A stretch of DNA of 64,000 bases from an uncultured Kiloniellaceae bacterium (GCA_947493695.1 CANLSF010000001.1:1-64000); one strand, 5' to 3'. Counted from the stretch's first letter, positions 1 to 7,863 are shown. Made by a program: numbers and translations. Notes: generated by a model from the sequence alone, not told the origin.

Positions 1-431
1 ATCACCCGGTTCAGCACCTCGGGGATCCGCGAGGCATCGCGGACTTCTTCCTGATAGCAGACCATGTCGCGGAACAGAGCCATCTGCTCGACTTCCTGGA
101 AGCCGCCCTGACCGATGGTCTTGTTGGCGGCCTGCGGGGTCACCAGCAGCATCGGGGTGTGGTTCCAGTAGGCGGTCTTGATCGGTGTGACAAAGCCGGT
201 GATACCCGGACCGTTCTGGGCGATGGCCATGGCCATCTTGCCGGTCGCACGGGTGTAGCCGTCACAGATCATGCCCGCGTTGGTCTCGTGCGCGCAGTCC
301 CAGAAGCTGATACCAGCCTTGGGAAACAGATCCGAAACCGGCATCATCGCTGAACCGATAATTCCAAATGCATGCTCAATACCATGCATCTGCAAAACCT
401 TCACAAAGGCTTCTTCCGTCGTCATCTTCAT
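1..431 (-). CDS. xsc: Sulfoacetaldehyde acetyltransferase, N-terminal part
   Basis: Partial gene: the first 143 codons are present and the rest lies beyond the left edge. Xsc is a cytoplasmic thiamine-diphosphate enzyme that turns sulfoacetaldehyde and phosphate into acetyl phosphate and sulfite. The N-terminus shows the family fold, with the conserved glutamate for cofactor activation in a CAHET motif (Glu49), then DGYTRATGK and AQNGPGITGF. The start at 431 begins MKMTTEEAFVKVL, as in known Xsc proteins. It lies 91 bases downstream of tauY on the same strand, behind taurine dehydrogenase genes that make its substrate. This context separates it from acetolactate synthase, the main alternative for this enzyme family. 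Confidence 0.9.
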   Translation of the reverse strand, partial: MKMTTEEAFVKVLQMHGIEHAFGIIGSAMMPVSDLFPKAGISFWDCAHETNAGMICDGYTRATGKMAMAIAQNGPGITGFVTPIKTAYWNHTPMLLVTPQAANKTIGQGGFQEVEQMALFRDMVCYQEEVRDASRIPEVLNRV

Positions 432-522
432 AGTCGTAATCCCTCTCGTAGTCGTTTTTTGGCGGAAGAGTTTTTGCCTCGCGCCGCTGAAACAGGTTTC
501 TTGTTTGCTTTCTATCCGGCGG

Positions 523-1962
523 TCACTTCCGCTTCTCGTCGTTCAGGTAGTACCAGACATACATCGCGCGCTGCCCCATGCGCCGGAACGGTGTCAGAAC
601 GCCGTGACTGGGCAGGGGCGAGGTAAAGATCGGCAGGTTCAGTCCATCCCCTTTCCCGGCCACCATCTGGGCCATGCGGCGCCCGGCCTGCGCCGAGTAC
701 ATCACACCGTTCCCGCCATAACCCAGCGCGTAGAAAATCGACTGCTTGGGGTCGGGCTGAAAAATCCTGGGCATCATATCGTGACTGACGTCCACCCATC
801 CCCACCAGGAGTAGTCCAGATCGATCCCGCGCAGAGCCGGAAACTTCCGATATAGACCTTCCTGCAGCATCGCCAAGTGCTTCGGGTTCTCCGCATCCGC
901 ACCCGTGATCGCGCTGCGGCTGCCGATCTGAACCCGCCCGTCGGGAAGTTGCCGGTAGTAGTGGCGCAGGGTCCGCGTATCGGTCAGGACCATATTGGTC
1001 TTGAAGTTACAGGCCTCGCGCTCGTCATCGGTGAGCGGCCGGGTCACAATAGAATTGGACAGTACCGGCATCAGCCGGTTCTTTGTCCGGTTATGCAGAC
1101 CCGGCGGTGTGTATCCGGCGGTCGCCAGCGCAACGGCTCGGGCGCGGACCGTGCCACCGGGTGTGGTCAGGTGATGAACGCCGTTGACCGTTTTCCAGCC
1201 CATGACAGGACTGGAGGGATGAATGGTCGCGCCCAGTTTCCGCGCCAGCTTCATATACCCGAAGGCCAGTTTCGCCGCATGAATACCGATACCGTCCGGC
1301 TCGTGCATTGCCGCAATGCCTTCGGCTTCCCTGACGTAATCCTGATGCAGCTCGTCGCGCGACAGAACCCGGGTGCCGTAGCCGAAGGCCTTATTCAGCA
1401 ACTCGGATTCATCCTCGATCATCTTCTTCATGCGCTGATTGTGGGCGATATAAAGATGCCCGCCCCGCTGCGGGTCGCAGTCGAAATCATCCGAAAGAAT
1501 CAGATCGCGGAAGACGTCGAAAGCCTCGGAGATTTCCGCATGAAGGCCCTTGGCAACATCCAGGCCCCAGCGTTTGATCCATTGAGAGCGCTTTAAACGG
1601 CCTGAAGAGATCTGCGCCTGTCCGCCGTTGCGGGTGCTGCAGCCCCAGGCAATGGTGTTGGCTTCAAGGACCGCAGCTTTGATGCCGTGCTCCTTGGCCA
1701 GATGGATCGCGCAGCTCAGGCCGGTGTAGCCGGAGCCGACAACGACCACGTCCACGTCGGTGTCCTGTGAAATTGGGCCGTCGTCCTCGGGCGGCGCACC
1801 CGCCGTCCCGACCCAGTAGGTCGGCGCGTAATCGCGGTTATGACCGGGACCTCTGTCGACGAGCGGATCATAACGCGGATCGTAACTGCTTTTCGGCCAG
1901 TGCTTCGGACGCTTGTCGCCCGGCACGGAGGTGTCTCTTGTCAAAGTGCTTTGATCGGCCAT
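523..1962 (-). CDS. tauY: Taurine dehydrogenase large subunit, FAD-dependent oxidoreductase
   Basis: Protein of 479 residues of the D-amino-acid oxidase (DAO) family. A dinucleotide-binding GxGxxG motif lies near residues 76-81 (VGSGYTG), followed by the FAD contact region EANTIAWGCSTRNGGQ. TauY with TauX oxidises taurine to sulfoacetaldehyde and ammonia and passes electrons to the respiratory chain. I chose the start at 1962 because an AGGAGA ribosome site lies 8 bases upstream; the frame is open to 2016. The gene sits between tauX and xsc on the same strand, which is the main reason for this name. Gamma-glutamylputrescine oxidase-like enzymes look similar, so without context the call would be only a DAO-family oxidase. 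Confidence 0.82.
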   Translation of the reverse strand: MADQSTLTRDTSVPGDKRPKHWPKSSYDPRYDPLVDRGPGHNRDYAPTYWVGTAGAPPEDDGPISQDTDVDVVVVGSGYTGLSCAIHLAKEHGIKAAVLEANTIAWGCSTRNGGQAQISSGRLKRSQWIKRWGLDVAKGLHAEISEAFDVFRDLILSDDFDCDPQRGGHLYIAHNQRMKKMIEDESELLNKAFGYGTRVLSRDELHQDYVREAEGIAAMHEPDGIGIHAAKLAFGYMKLARKLGATIHPSSPVMGWKTVNGVHHLTTPGGTVRARAVALATAGYTPPGLHNRTKNRLMPVLSNSIVTRPLTDDEREACNFKTNMVLTDTRTLRHYYRQLPDGRVQIGSRSAITGADAENPKHLAMLQEGLYRKFPALRGIDLDYSWWGWVDVSHDMMPRIFQPDPKQSIFYALGYGGNGVMYSAQAGRRMAQMVAGKGDGLNLPIFTSPLPSHGVLTPFRRMGQRAMYVWYYLNDEKRK

Positions 1963-2022
1963 CAGATGTTCTCCTGACGGAGGCATCGCGCCCCGGAGTT
2001 CCGTGACGACGGACACGGCGTA

Positions 2023-2418
2023 TTACGCCTTGAAAACGGGGCGGTTCTTGCGAAGCGCCTGTTTGACGACGATTTTGCCGTTGCGGACCGTGAAGAGATC
2101 GGCCCCTTCGGCCTCAACGCGCATACCGTCCTTGTCGGTGCCGCTGAAGGTCCACTCGGAGACCGCGCGATCCTCGTAGACAAAGTGGCTGTGATGGTCC
2201 CAGTGCGCATCCGGCATAGCCGCCCAGACTCCGGAGAAGGCCGCCGCAATCGCTTCCGCGCCTTCGATCCTGGAGCCATAGACCTCCGGCCCACCAACAG
2301 GGAAGAAAACACAGTCATCGGCAAAGGCCTTCATGACACCCTCAACGTCGTGCTTGTTGAAAGCGTCGAACGTGGCGACGAGGTCCTCGACGGTAATCTG
2401 CTTGCTGCCCGAAGTCAT
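2023..2418 (-). CDS. tauX: Taurine dehydrogenase small subunit, SnoaL/NTF2-like
   Basis: A 131-residue protein with an NTF2/SnoaL-like fold pattern: an N-terminal helix with TFDAFNKHDVEGVM, then SEWTFSGT and DLFTVRNGKI strands. Proteins of this kind are annotated as TauX, the partner of the flavoprotein TauY in taurine dehydrogenase. It is 60 bases upstream of tauY on the same strand, so it is the first gene of a tauX-tauY-xsc operon. The start at 2418 is supported by a GGAAGGA ribosome site. The frame is open further upstream, but that stretch has no ribosome site. Its exact role in the complex is not shown by the sequence. Confidence 0.78.
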   Translation of the reverse strand: MTSGSKQITVEDLVATFDAFNKHDVEGVMKAFADDCVFFPVGGPEVYGSRIEGAEAIAAAFSGVWAAMPDAHWDHHSHFVYEDRAVSEWTFSGTDKDGMRVEAEGADLFTVRNGKIVVKQALRKNRPVFKA

Positions 2419-2662
2419 CGGCGTGTCCTTCCCTGCTTGTACTCTCATTGAAAAAGCCGCTACTCCAGAGCTCCTCTGGCCGGCGCCGGGAAAATGACGA
2501 CAGCCGTGCACATCGGATAGGGCCAGTTCGATAGTTCGTTAGAGCCAATATTACATTGTCGGCGGCAAAAGCCAGACACCGAGACAACTGGATCTAGTGA
2601 TTCTGGAAACTGGATCTATATCGAATGTGCCGACAAGCGTGCCTGCACGGACAGAAATTTAC

Positions 2663-2694
2663 AAAAAAAGCCCCTGTACACGAAGTACAGGGGC
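2663..2694 (-). terminator. Rho-independent terminator after the P460-like gene
   Basis: A perfect 10-bp stem (arms 2670-2679 and 2685-2694, loop ACGAA) is followed on the minus strand by seven T residues (A run at 2663-2669). It lies 62 bases past the stop of the P460-like gene and upstream of tauX, so it separates the two units. Confidence 0.9.
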
Positions 2695-2756
2695 CGAAGT
2701 TTGGAGTGGACGTTCACGTGAATTCGGCTGCAAGGGGACTTGCAGGTTAGGATCCG

Positions 2757-3338
2757 CTAGTCGCGCAGAATCGGGTAGGCATAGTCATAAACAAGATCGC
2801 TCGCCCGGGCCGGCTCATGGCAGGCGATGCATTCAGCTTTGTAGTCTTTCGTGGTAGCCTGCGTCGTGTTGTCAGCAGCAAAGAACGACCAACCCCAACC
2901 GTCACCCCAGTTCTTGTTACCCGGGAAGCGTCCCTGCGTATCTTTGACCATCACAAAGTAACCTGCTGTGGACGCCGCACTGGTGGCCGTGCCGGTGGTC
3001 AGACTCTCGGTCTTGCCATTGAAAAGCTCTTTCACCAGAACCGTGCCATCCGGAAACTTCCCGTCCCGGCGGTAGCCCTCAACAGAACTGCGCGGTGCGT
3101 AAACAACGTGAAGCCCCGTCTCCCCGCCGGTATCTGCATCACCGACAACCGACCAGGCGCCCAGCATCAAATAATCCGAACGGAAATTCTCAGGAACACG
3201 GATGGCTCCATCATCGGAAACCGCATCCGGTGCATAGCTTTTCTTGGCCATCTGGCCATACGCCGCACTGCCTGCCACGCCAGCCAGGGTCAGGAGGCTG
3301 ATCGCGCTCACGGTTAGTAGTCTTGCACTGTTTCGCAT
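2757..3338 (-). CDS. Cytochrome P460 family protein, periplasmic
   Basis: A 193-residue exported haem protein. An N-terminal signal peptide ends near SAAYGQMAKK. The single haem-attachment motif CIACH sits near the C-terminus in the context DYKAECIACHEPA. The blocks VPENFRSDYLMLGAW and GYFVMVKDTQGRFPGN and the aromatic run GDGWGWSFF match the P460 family. Members include hydroxylamine- and NO-oxidising P460s and many proteins of unknown role. The crosslinking lysine of true P460 cannot be judged by eye. The start at 3338 is the first ATG and gives a proper signal peptide; the frame is open upstream from a TTG. It is a single gene ended by the hairpin at 2663-2694. Confidence 0.75.
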   Translation of the reverse strand: MRNSARLLTVSAISLLTLAGVAGSAAYGQMAKKSYAPDAVSDDGAIRVPENFRSDYLMLGAWSVVGDADTGGETGLHVVYAPRSSVEGYRRDGKFPDGTVLVKELFNGKTESLTTGTATSAASTAGYFVMVKDTQGRFPGNKNWGDGWGWSFFAADNTTQATTKDYKAECIACHEPARASDLVYDYAYPILRD

Positions 3339-3436
3339 TACAGGATGTCTCAACTTCTTGTTTTCGAAGCTTGAACCCCGGACCGGCCAATGTTGTCCGG
3401 CCGGGATATTCAAGCCGTTTTTTTAAATTTGGAAAC

Positions 3437-3500
3437 TGGAGAGCCTGTCACGAGATAACGGAATGCCACTTATGCGTTTCCGTTCCCATCCGGCTCTCCA
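3437..3500 (-). terminator. Two-level inverted repeat downstream of the AhpD-like gene
   Basis: Outer arms TGGAGAGCC (3437-3445) and GGCTCTCCA (3492-3500) pair perfectly, and inner arms AACGGAA (3457-3463) and TTCCGTT (3478-3484) pair inside them. The structure starts 15 bases past the stop of the peroxidase-like gene. On the minus strand it is followed by a T-rich stretch but no clean T run, so a terminator is likely but not certain. Confidence 0.5.
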
Positions 3501-3514
3501 ATCAAGCTTTAGAG

Positions 3515-4069
3515 TCAGGCAGCACGCGCATCCTGAGGTGTCTGAACCACCGGAAAGTCGATGTCGGTTTCGGCAATATGATTGAAGTAGTTGGTGAAGA
3601 GATTGACACCGATGTGCGTGACGATCTCGATCACCTCGCCTTCGCTGAAGCCAACTGCGCGCAACGACTGAATGTCGGAATCTTCAACCCGCCCCCGCGT
3701 CGCGACGCTACGACGTACAAAGGACAGGGCGGCCTGGACTTTCGCATCGCTGGATTGTCCATGAAGACTGTTGGCGAGCTCCTCGGCGCTCACACCGGCA
3801 CCCTTACCGATAGCCGTATGGGCCGAAGCGCAATAGTCACAGCCATTGGCGCCAGCAACGGCCAGGGCAATCTGCTCGCGCAGTCCGGCTGGCAGCTGAC
3901 CTTTGCCAAGAGAAGCGTTCAAGGCCAGGAAGCCCTCCAGCACCTTCGGCGACTGCACCATCGTGGCAAAGATATTCGGGACAATACCCAGCGCAGACTG
4001 GACAGAGTCGAGGAGGTCTTTGGTCTCGCCGGTCGCCGTCGCGTGATCGACAGGTTGAATACGTGGCAT
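3515..4069 (-). CDS. Carboxymuconolactone decarboxylase/AhpD-like peroxidase
   Basis: A 184-residue cytoplasmic protein with the AhpD core: Glu65, then Cys77-x2-Cys80 and His84 in CDYCASAH, the proton-relay and redox-active residues of alkylhydroperoxidase AhpD-like enzymes. It probably reduces organic peroxides or related electrophiles with a thiol donor; the substrate is unknown. GAAGGAG lies upstream of the start at 4069. The gene is divergent from the TetR gene at 4359. Two 16-bp palindromes lie in its upstream region and a third stands next to tetR, so expression is probably repressed by that regulator and released by an inducing compound. Confidence 0.85.
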   Translation of the reverse strand: MPRIQPVDHATATGETKDLLDSVQSALGIVPNIFATMVQSPKVLEGFLALNASLGKGQLPAGLREQIALAVAGANGCDYCASAHTAIGKGAGVSAEELANSLHGQSSDAKVQAALSFVRRSVATRGRVEDSDIQSLRAVGFSEGEVIEIVTHIGVNLFTNYFNHIAETDIDFPVVQTPQDARAA

Positions 4070-4157
4070 AGGGAAAACTCCTTCTAATTTTTTAACTCTA
4101 CGAACTCAGGTTTTTGCAGGAACAGGACAGGGCCTTGCCTGCGGAACATTCGATATG

Positions 4158-4173
4158 GAGACAGATCTGTCTC
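4158..4173. promoter_or_regulatory. TetR-type operator, copy 1
   Basis: Perfect 16-bp palindrome GAGACAGATCTGTCTC upstream of the peroxidase-like gene. The same motif recurs at 4189 and 4327. The repeat next to a divergent TetR gene makes an operator the natural reading. Confidence 0.75.
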
Positions 4174-4188
4174 TTTCAAGAACAAAAA

Positions 4189-4204
4189 GACACAGATCTG
4201 TCTC
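4189..4204. promoter_or_regulatory. TetR-type operator, copy 2
   Basis: GACACAGATCTGTCTC has one mismatch to the perfect palindrome at 4158. The two centres are 31 bp apart, about three helical turns, so regulators could sit on the same face of the DNA. Confidence 0.72.
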
Positions 4205-4326
4205 CCTCGTCAAGCATGATGCTTAAAGAGGGCGTTCACTCTCTCGTGATTTAAAAAAGCCTAAAGTTTCGCGCAACGAGGTAGAGAGCAGTGAGAGTTG
4301 CAGGACAGGACATGAAGGCCTATATA

Positions 4327-4342
4327 GAGACAGGTCTGTTTC
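4327..4342. promoter_or_regulatory. TetR-type operator, copy 3, at the tetR start
   Basis: GAGACAGGTCTGTTTC lies 16 bases before the tetR start codon and differs from copy 1 at two positions. A bound repressor here would block tetR itself, so autoregulation is likely. Confidence 0.72.
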
Positions 4343-4358
4343 CAACCTGAGTCGAGTT

Positions 4359-4961
4359 ATGGCGCTACAGCAACGGCGAGAAGTCTTAATTGACACCGCA
4401 ATCGAGCTCTTTGCGGAGCACGGTTATCACGCGACCGGAATCGACACGATTCTGGCAAAGTCAGGCGTGTCGAAGAAGACCCTCTACCGGCACTTCCGCT
4501 CCAAAGACGAATTGATTCTGGCGGCACTTAAGAAATACGACAGTCAGTTCCGCAACAGCTTCATGCGCCAAATTGAAGAGCGCGCCGGAACGCCGCGAGA
4601 ACGTCTGCTGGCGGTCTATGATGTCGCGGCCCACTGGTTCGAGCAGAGTAATTTCTATGGCTGCATGTACATAAATGCGATTGGCGAATTTTCGGATTCG
4701 GGCACCGCAATCCGGCAAGTCTGCAAGGACTTCAAATCGCAGATCCGCAATTACATCGAAGATCTCTGCCGCAGCATGGGTGCCGAAAACCCTGTCGAGC
4801 TCGCCGAAGAGCTCGCACTGCTGATGGAAGGCGCGATCGTGACCGCCCAAGTGTCTCAGAAAAGAGGCCTGGCGGCGAAAACGGCAAAAACCGCGGCGAT
4901 GGCCTTGATTGGGCAAGCCATGCAGGATAAGGCTTCACCCAGAAACGAAATCCGACCATAG
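4359..4961 (+). CDS. TetR/AcrR family transcriptional repressor
   Basis: A 200-residue regulator. The N-terminal helix-turn-helix covers about residues 8-52, with FAEHGYHATGIDTILAKSG followed by SKKTLYRHFRSKDELI, the typical TetR signature. The C-terminal part is the ligand-binding and dimer domain. The gene is divergent from the AhpD-like gene, and three copies of one palindrome lie between and beside their starts. The ribosome site before the ATG is weak, and operator copy 3 is only 16 bases upstream, so the leader must be short. The inducer is unknown; the controlled enzyme suggests a reactive electrophile or peroxide. Confidence 0.92.
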   Translation: MALQQRREVLIDTAIELFAEHGYHATGIDTILAKSGVSKKTLYRHFRSKDELILAALKKYDSQFRNSFMRQIEERAGTPRERLLAVYDVAAHWFEQSNFYGCMYINAIGEFSDSGTAIRQVCKDFKSQIRNYIEDLCRSMGAENPVELAEELALLMEGAIVTAQVSQKRGLAAKTAKTAAMALIGQAMQDKASPRNEIRP

Positions 4962-4983
4962 CTTGTGAGATTAATTGAACCAC

Positions 4984-5421
4984 ATGCGCGATCTCTTGGG
5001 CGTGACTCTCAGCGGACGTAACACGCTATTTGTTCTACTGCTTATTCTGGGCCTCTTTGCCGGTCTATTCTTGCCGAATCTGCTCTGGCTCAGTAACTCC
5101 ACCCTGAAAATTTCTAACGGCAGCGCCTGGACACTCGAAAAGATCACAATCGAGGTGACAGGCGGGCGAGAAGACATCGAGTCTCTAACCGCCGGCGCAA
5201 AGACTATGGTGCTGCTGCCTGTCACCGGTGAATCGGACATGAAACTCCGATACCGGATCAAAACCGGCGAGACTTCAACTCAGCAGGAACAGGGCTGCAA
5301 TGCCGGTTACATCGAAGCCGGTATGTATCACGTCATTGCCGAGATTGATGCCAGCGGCGCGGCGACCTGCAGTGTCGAGCTCGCTTCACTCAGCCGGCTT
5401 CTCGTCTTCGAAATGTTTTAA
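4984..5421 (+). CDS. Membrane-anchored protein of unknown function
   Basis: I do not recognise this 145-residue protein. It has one hydrophobic segment near residues 14-35 (FVLLLILGLFAGLFLPNLL), then a soluble region rich in strand-like sequence with two cysteines (in QGCNAG and ATCSVE) that could form a disulfide outside the membrane. It starts 22 bases after the TetR gene on the same strand and may be co-transcribed with it. An in-frame TTG at 4975 is an alternative start. Role unknown. Confidence 0.6.
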   Translation: MRDLLGVTLSGRNTLFVLLLILGLFAGLFLPNLLWLSNSTLKISNGSAWTLEKITIEVTGGREDIESLTAGAKTMVLLPVTGESDMKLRYRIKTGETSTQQEQGCNAGYIEAGMYHVIAEIDASGAATCSVELASLSRLLVFEMF

Positions 5422-5574
5422 GGCCTGAGAGAATCCGGCAAAACCCACCGGCTTCCTATCCCGCCTACGATGCAATTGAACGCTTCAAAAACTTATACCC
5501 CTATACGCTTTTTGGGGAATGACCCTGCGCGCTCCAATACATAGATTCCAGTTATAAAATTGGAGGGTTCGATA

Positions 5575-5790
5575 ATGAAACATTTATTAGCTTTAAGCTT
5601 TGCGGGCGTCGTGTCGATTGCGGCGCTTGCATCATTCGCCGCCGGCGTGACGCGCGCGGCAACGGTAATTGAAACACCATCCCTTGGCGAAAAGCATCAA
5701 CCTGCCAAGCATGCGCAGGTCTCAGTCCGCTTCGTTGATCTCGAACTGATCAGGGCTACGAAAGCTCAGACTCTGCGCCCGCCAAACTGA
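5575..5790 (+). CDS. Small exported protein of unknown function
   Basis: A 71-residue product with a clear signal peptide (KHLLALSFAGVVSIAALAS) and a short mature part of about 45 residues with no recognised domain. A strong GGAGGG ribosome site precedes the ATG at 5575. A terminator follows about 100 bases downstream. The good translation signals and signal peptide make it a likely real gene despite its size. Confidence 0.55.
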   Translation: MKHLLALSFAGVVSIAALASFAAGVTRAATVIETPSLGEKHQPAKHAQVSVRFVDLELIRATKAQTLRPPN

Positions 5791-5889
5791 GCAGAGCGAA
5801 GTCTTGCTCTATTTCTGTGGAAACCTGATGCCGGCTGGGCTCCCGCCACAAAAGCAGACATGGAAAACTCTATCCCAATGACCTAACTC

Positions 5890-5946
5890 CCGGCGCCCGG
5901 ACCGAGTATTACCAAGGGTCTTCCCGCGGGTGCCGGACTTTTTTTT
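5890..5946 (+). terminator. Rho-independent terminator
   Basis: Arms CCGGCGCCCG (5890-5899) and CGGGTGCCGG (5927-5936) pair with one G-T wobble, and eight T residues follow at 5939-5946. It ends the transcript of the small exported protein at 5575-5790. Confidence 0.8.
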
Positions 5947-6074
5947 ACGACTGTGGCCGTCTTCTCGTTACCTGGTTACGGCCGCGCGCATGTCTCGTTT
6001 TACCGGATGCGATTGAACGCGACACGCGCGAGAACTTCATTGCCGGGAAACTGGAGCGCGGGCGGAGAATCAAG

Positions 6075-6317
6075 ATGACAAGATACCGTCGGCACCGCGG
6101 CGCCCTCGAAGTCGAAGCCATCAAAATAGCAAGCGTTTCGGCATATGTGCATTGCCTGGTGCCCGAGGATCTGAGCCTCGACCCGATCGAAGTTTCGCAG
6201 GCCTGGATGAACATTCACCTGCCGACAAACGGCGGTTATTTTCTGCGCTTCGAAAACGGCTTCACCGGCTTCATGCCCGCGGAGATGTTCGAGCGTGAGT
6301 TCGAACGGGTCTCCTAA
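6075..6317 (+). CDS. Small protein of unknown function, possibly PGDYG-like
   Basis: An 80-residue protein. The start VEAIKI and the end NGGYFLRFENGFTGFMPAEMFEREF loosely resemble small phage-type PGDYG proteins, which carry a final block of the form GDYIVRG-x-PCKPDIFE. This is only a resemblance by eye. A GGAG ribosome site lies upstream. The gene converges on the LysR gene and ends 9 bases from its stop. No function can be given. Confidence 0.45.
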   Translation: MTRYRRHRGALEVEAIKIASVSAYVHCLVPEDLSLDPIEVSQAWMNIHLPTNGGYFLRFENGFTGFMPAEMFEREFERVS

Positions 6318-6326
6318 AGTAGCGAC

Positions 6327-7181
6327 TCACTCAGCAGGCCTGAAGACCTTGTCGAAGGATTCACGCAGCCACAGGATGGTCGCCTGAACGCGCTTTGTCT
6401 GAACCGTATCGGGATGCGCGTGCAGATGCAGGCCGCGCACCAGGGCGGGATCGCCTTCGCCCACGCGCACCAGATCCTCATCCTGTTCGGCAAGGCACAT
6501 TGGCAAAAGGCCCTTGCCGATGCCGCTTCGCACAGCTTCATAGACGATACTTGCGTCGCTCGCGGTCAGCCTCACGGGCTCGTTCCGCCTTCGCAGCCGA
6601 CTCTGACCGCGGGTAATCTGCGGGCGCAATGCATCTTCGTCATAGAACGAGACCCACCCGAGGGAATCGCCTTCAGCCTTGCGCGAGCGATAAACACAGT
6701 AAGGCACATCCCCGAGCTTGATTGCGAAGGCGCCGTCGCGTGGTTCGACTTCGAACCACAGTGAAAGAGAGGCCTCGCCCCGGACCAGACTGCGCGGCAC
6801 ATGGGAAACGGTTCGCAGATCAAGACGCGGATGCTTTTCGAGAAACGGCGCCACTGCGATGCGCGTCAGGCGCTGGATCGTCCAGGCGTTGCCAAGCAGC
6901 CGGACAATGCCAACCGGCCCCTCATCTGCAGAAGTCACGGCATCCTTGAGTTGCTCGACCCGCCGCTCCACCTCGATCGCCTTTGCAATCGCGGCCTGGC
7001 CCGCATCGGTCAGAGCAAAGCCGGTTTTGGAGCGCACGAAGAGGATAACCCCTAGATCAGCCTCCAAAGCCGACAACCTGCGCCCGGCCGTCGACTGGTC
7101 GATACCCAGCGTATACGCGGCCTGCGTCAAGGATCCGAGACGGCTAATCGCAAGCGCCACTTTTAAGTTATCCCAGTCCAT
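6327..7181 (-). CDS. LysR family transcriptional regulator
   Basis: A 284-residue regulator with a winged helix-turn-helix at about residues 15-40 (GSLTQAAYTLGIDQSTAGRRL) and a C-terminal effector-binding region. The start at 7181 follows an AGGAG site 8 bases upstream; earlier in-frame starts lack one. A 20-bp inverted repeat ends 20 bases before this start and is a likely autoregulatory site. It is divergent from the globin gene at 7447, which is the first candidate target. Confidence 0.88.
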   Translation of the reverse strand: MDWDNLKVALAISRLGSLTQAAYTLGIDQSTAGRRLSALEADLGVILFVRSKTGFALTDAGQAAIAKAIEVERRVEQLKDAVTSADEGPVGIVRLLGNAWTIQRLTRIAVAPFLEKHPRLDLRTVSHVPRSLVRGEASLSLWFEVEPRDGAFAIKLGDVPYCVYRSRKAEGDSLGWVSFYDEDALRPQITRGQSRLRRRNEPVRLTASDASIVYEAVRSGIGKGLLPMCLAEQDEDLVRVGEGDPALVRGLHLHAHPDTVQTKRVQATILWLRESFDKVFRPAE

Positions 7182-7200
7182 ACCATCAACTCCTGGAGAC

Positions 7201-7220
7201 GTTATGCATTTTTGCATAAC
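7201..7220. promoter_or_regulatory. Inverted repeat upstream of the LysR gene
   Basis: GTTATGCA-TTTT-TGCATAAC, with perfect 8-bp arms at 7201-7208 and 7213-7220. It sits in the promoter region of the LysR gene, where regulators of this family usually bind to repress themselves. Confidence 0.55.
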
Positions 7221-7349
7221 GCTTGTGCTGATTCTAGGGTTCAACCCCAGCAACTTTAAGTGTAACTAGATACATGATGTTACCGCCCGCTGTCATCGAA
7301 GCGCCTGTAACGATGAATTCATATATGATACAAATACATATAATACAAA

Positions 7350-7368
7350 CGCTGAATTAACATCAGCG
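7350..7368. promoter_or_regulatory. Possible operator upstream of the globin gene
   Basis: Inverted repeat CGCTGA-ATTAACA-TCAGCG, 79 bases before the globin start, next to a very AT-rich stretch (7315-7350) that could hold the promoter. It may bind a regulator. I could not match it to NsrR or Fnr sites. Confidence 0.3.
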
Positions 7369-7446
7369 CACAAAAAACCACTCAGGATAGTACACTTGAA
7401 TGCGGTTTTGCATGGGCGTCGCTGATTGACGCGTTGGGAGAGGTAA

Positions 7447-7863
7447 ATGGCGCTGTCGAATCATGAAGTGCAGCTTTTGCGCGACAGCTTTCGTGATATG
7501 GCGACGAGAAGTGAACAGGCGGCGGATCGCTTCTATAAGATCCTGTTCGAGAAAGATCCCGACTCGCGCATTCTCTTTACCAATGACATCGGCCGCCAGG
7601 GCACGATGCTGATGAGCAAGCTCGGCATCATCGTCTCGGAACTGCACCATATGGAATCGCTGGCCCCCATGCTGGAGGGCCTCGCGATGCGGCACGTCGC
7701 ATATGGCGTGAAGAAGGAGCATTATCCCGTTGTCGGCGACGTACTCATCCAAGTGCTCTCGGAGATGCTTGACGACGAATTCACGCCTGAAATGGAGGCT
7801 GTCTGGGTAAAGGTTTACAGCGAACTCTCGGACCTCATGACCGAGATCGCCTATCCGGACTAA
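7447..7863 (+). CDS. Single-domain haemoglobin
   Basis: A 138-residue globin without reductase domain, like Vitreoscilla haemoglobin. The proximal histidine is His83 in LAMRHVAYGVKKEHYPVVG, aligned with the VKHCQAGVAAAHYP block of Vgb. Gln51 in GRQGTMLMSKLG fits the distal E7 position, and the N-terminal helices match. Such proteins bind O2 and NO and serve oxygen supply or NO detoxification with a separate reductase. GGGAGAGG precedes the ATG. It is divergent from a LysR gene and 114 bases upstream of an FAD oxidoreductase on the same strand. Confidence 0.85.
   Translation: MALSNHEVQLLRDSFRDMATRSEQAADRFYKILFEKDPDSRILFTNDIGRQGTMLMSKLGIIVSELHHMESLAPMLEGLAMRHVAYGVKKEHYPVVGDVLIQVLSEMLDDEFTPEMEAVWVKVYSELSDLMTEIAYPD

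Noticed and set aside
3323-4087. Plus-strand frame opposite the AhpD-like gene
   Set aside because: The minus strand encodes a clear AhpD-type CxxC protein with a good ribosome site; the plus frame is its shadow.
5890-5946. Start of a structured RNA near the small exported protein
   Set aside because: The hairpin with eight T residues is a standard terminator and explains the structure.
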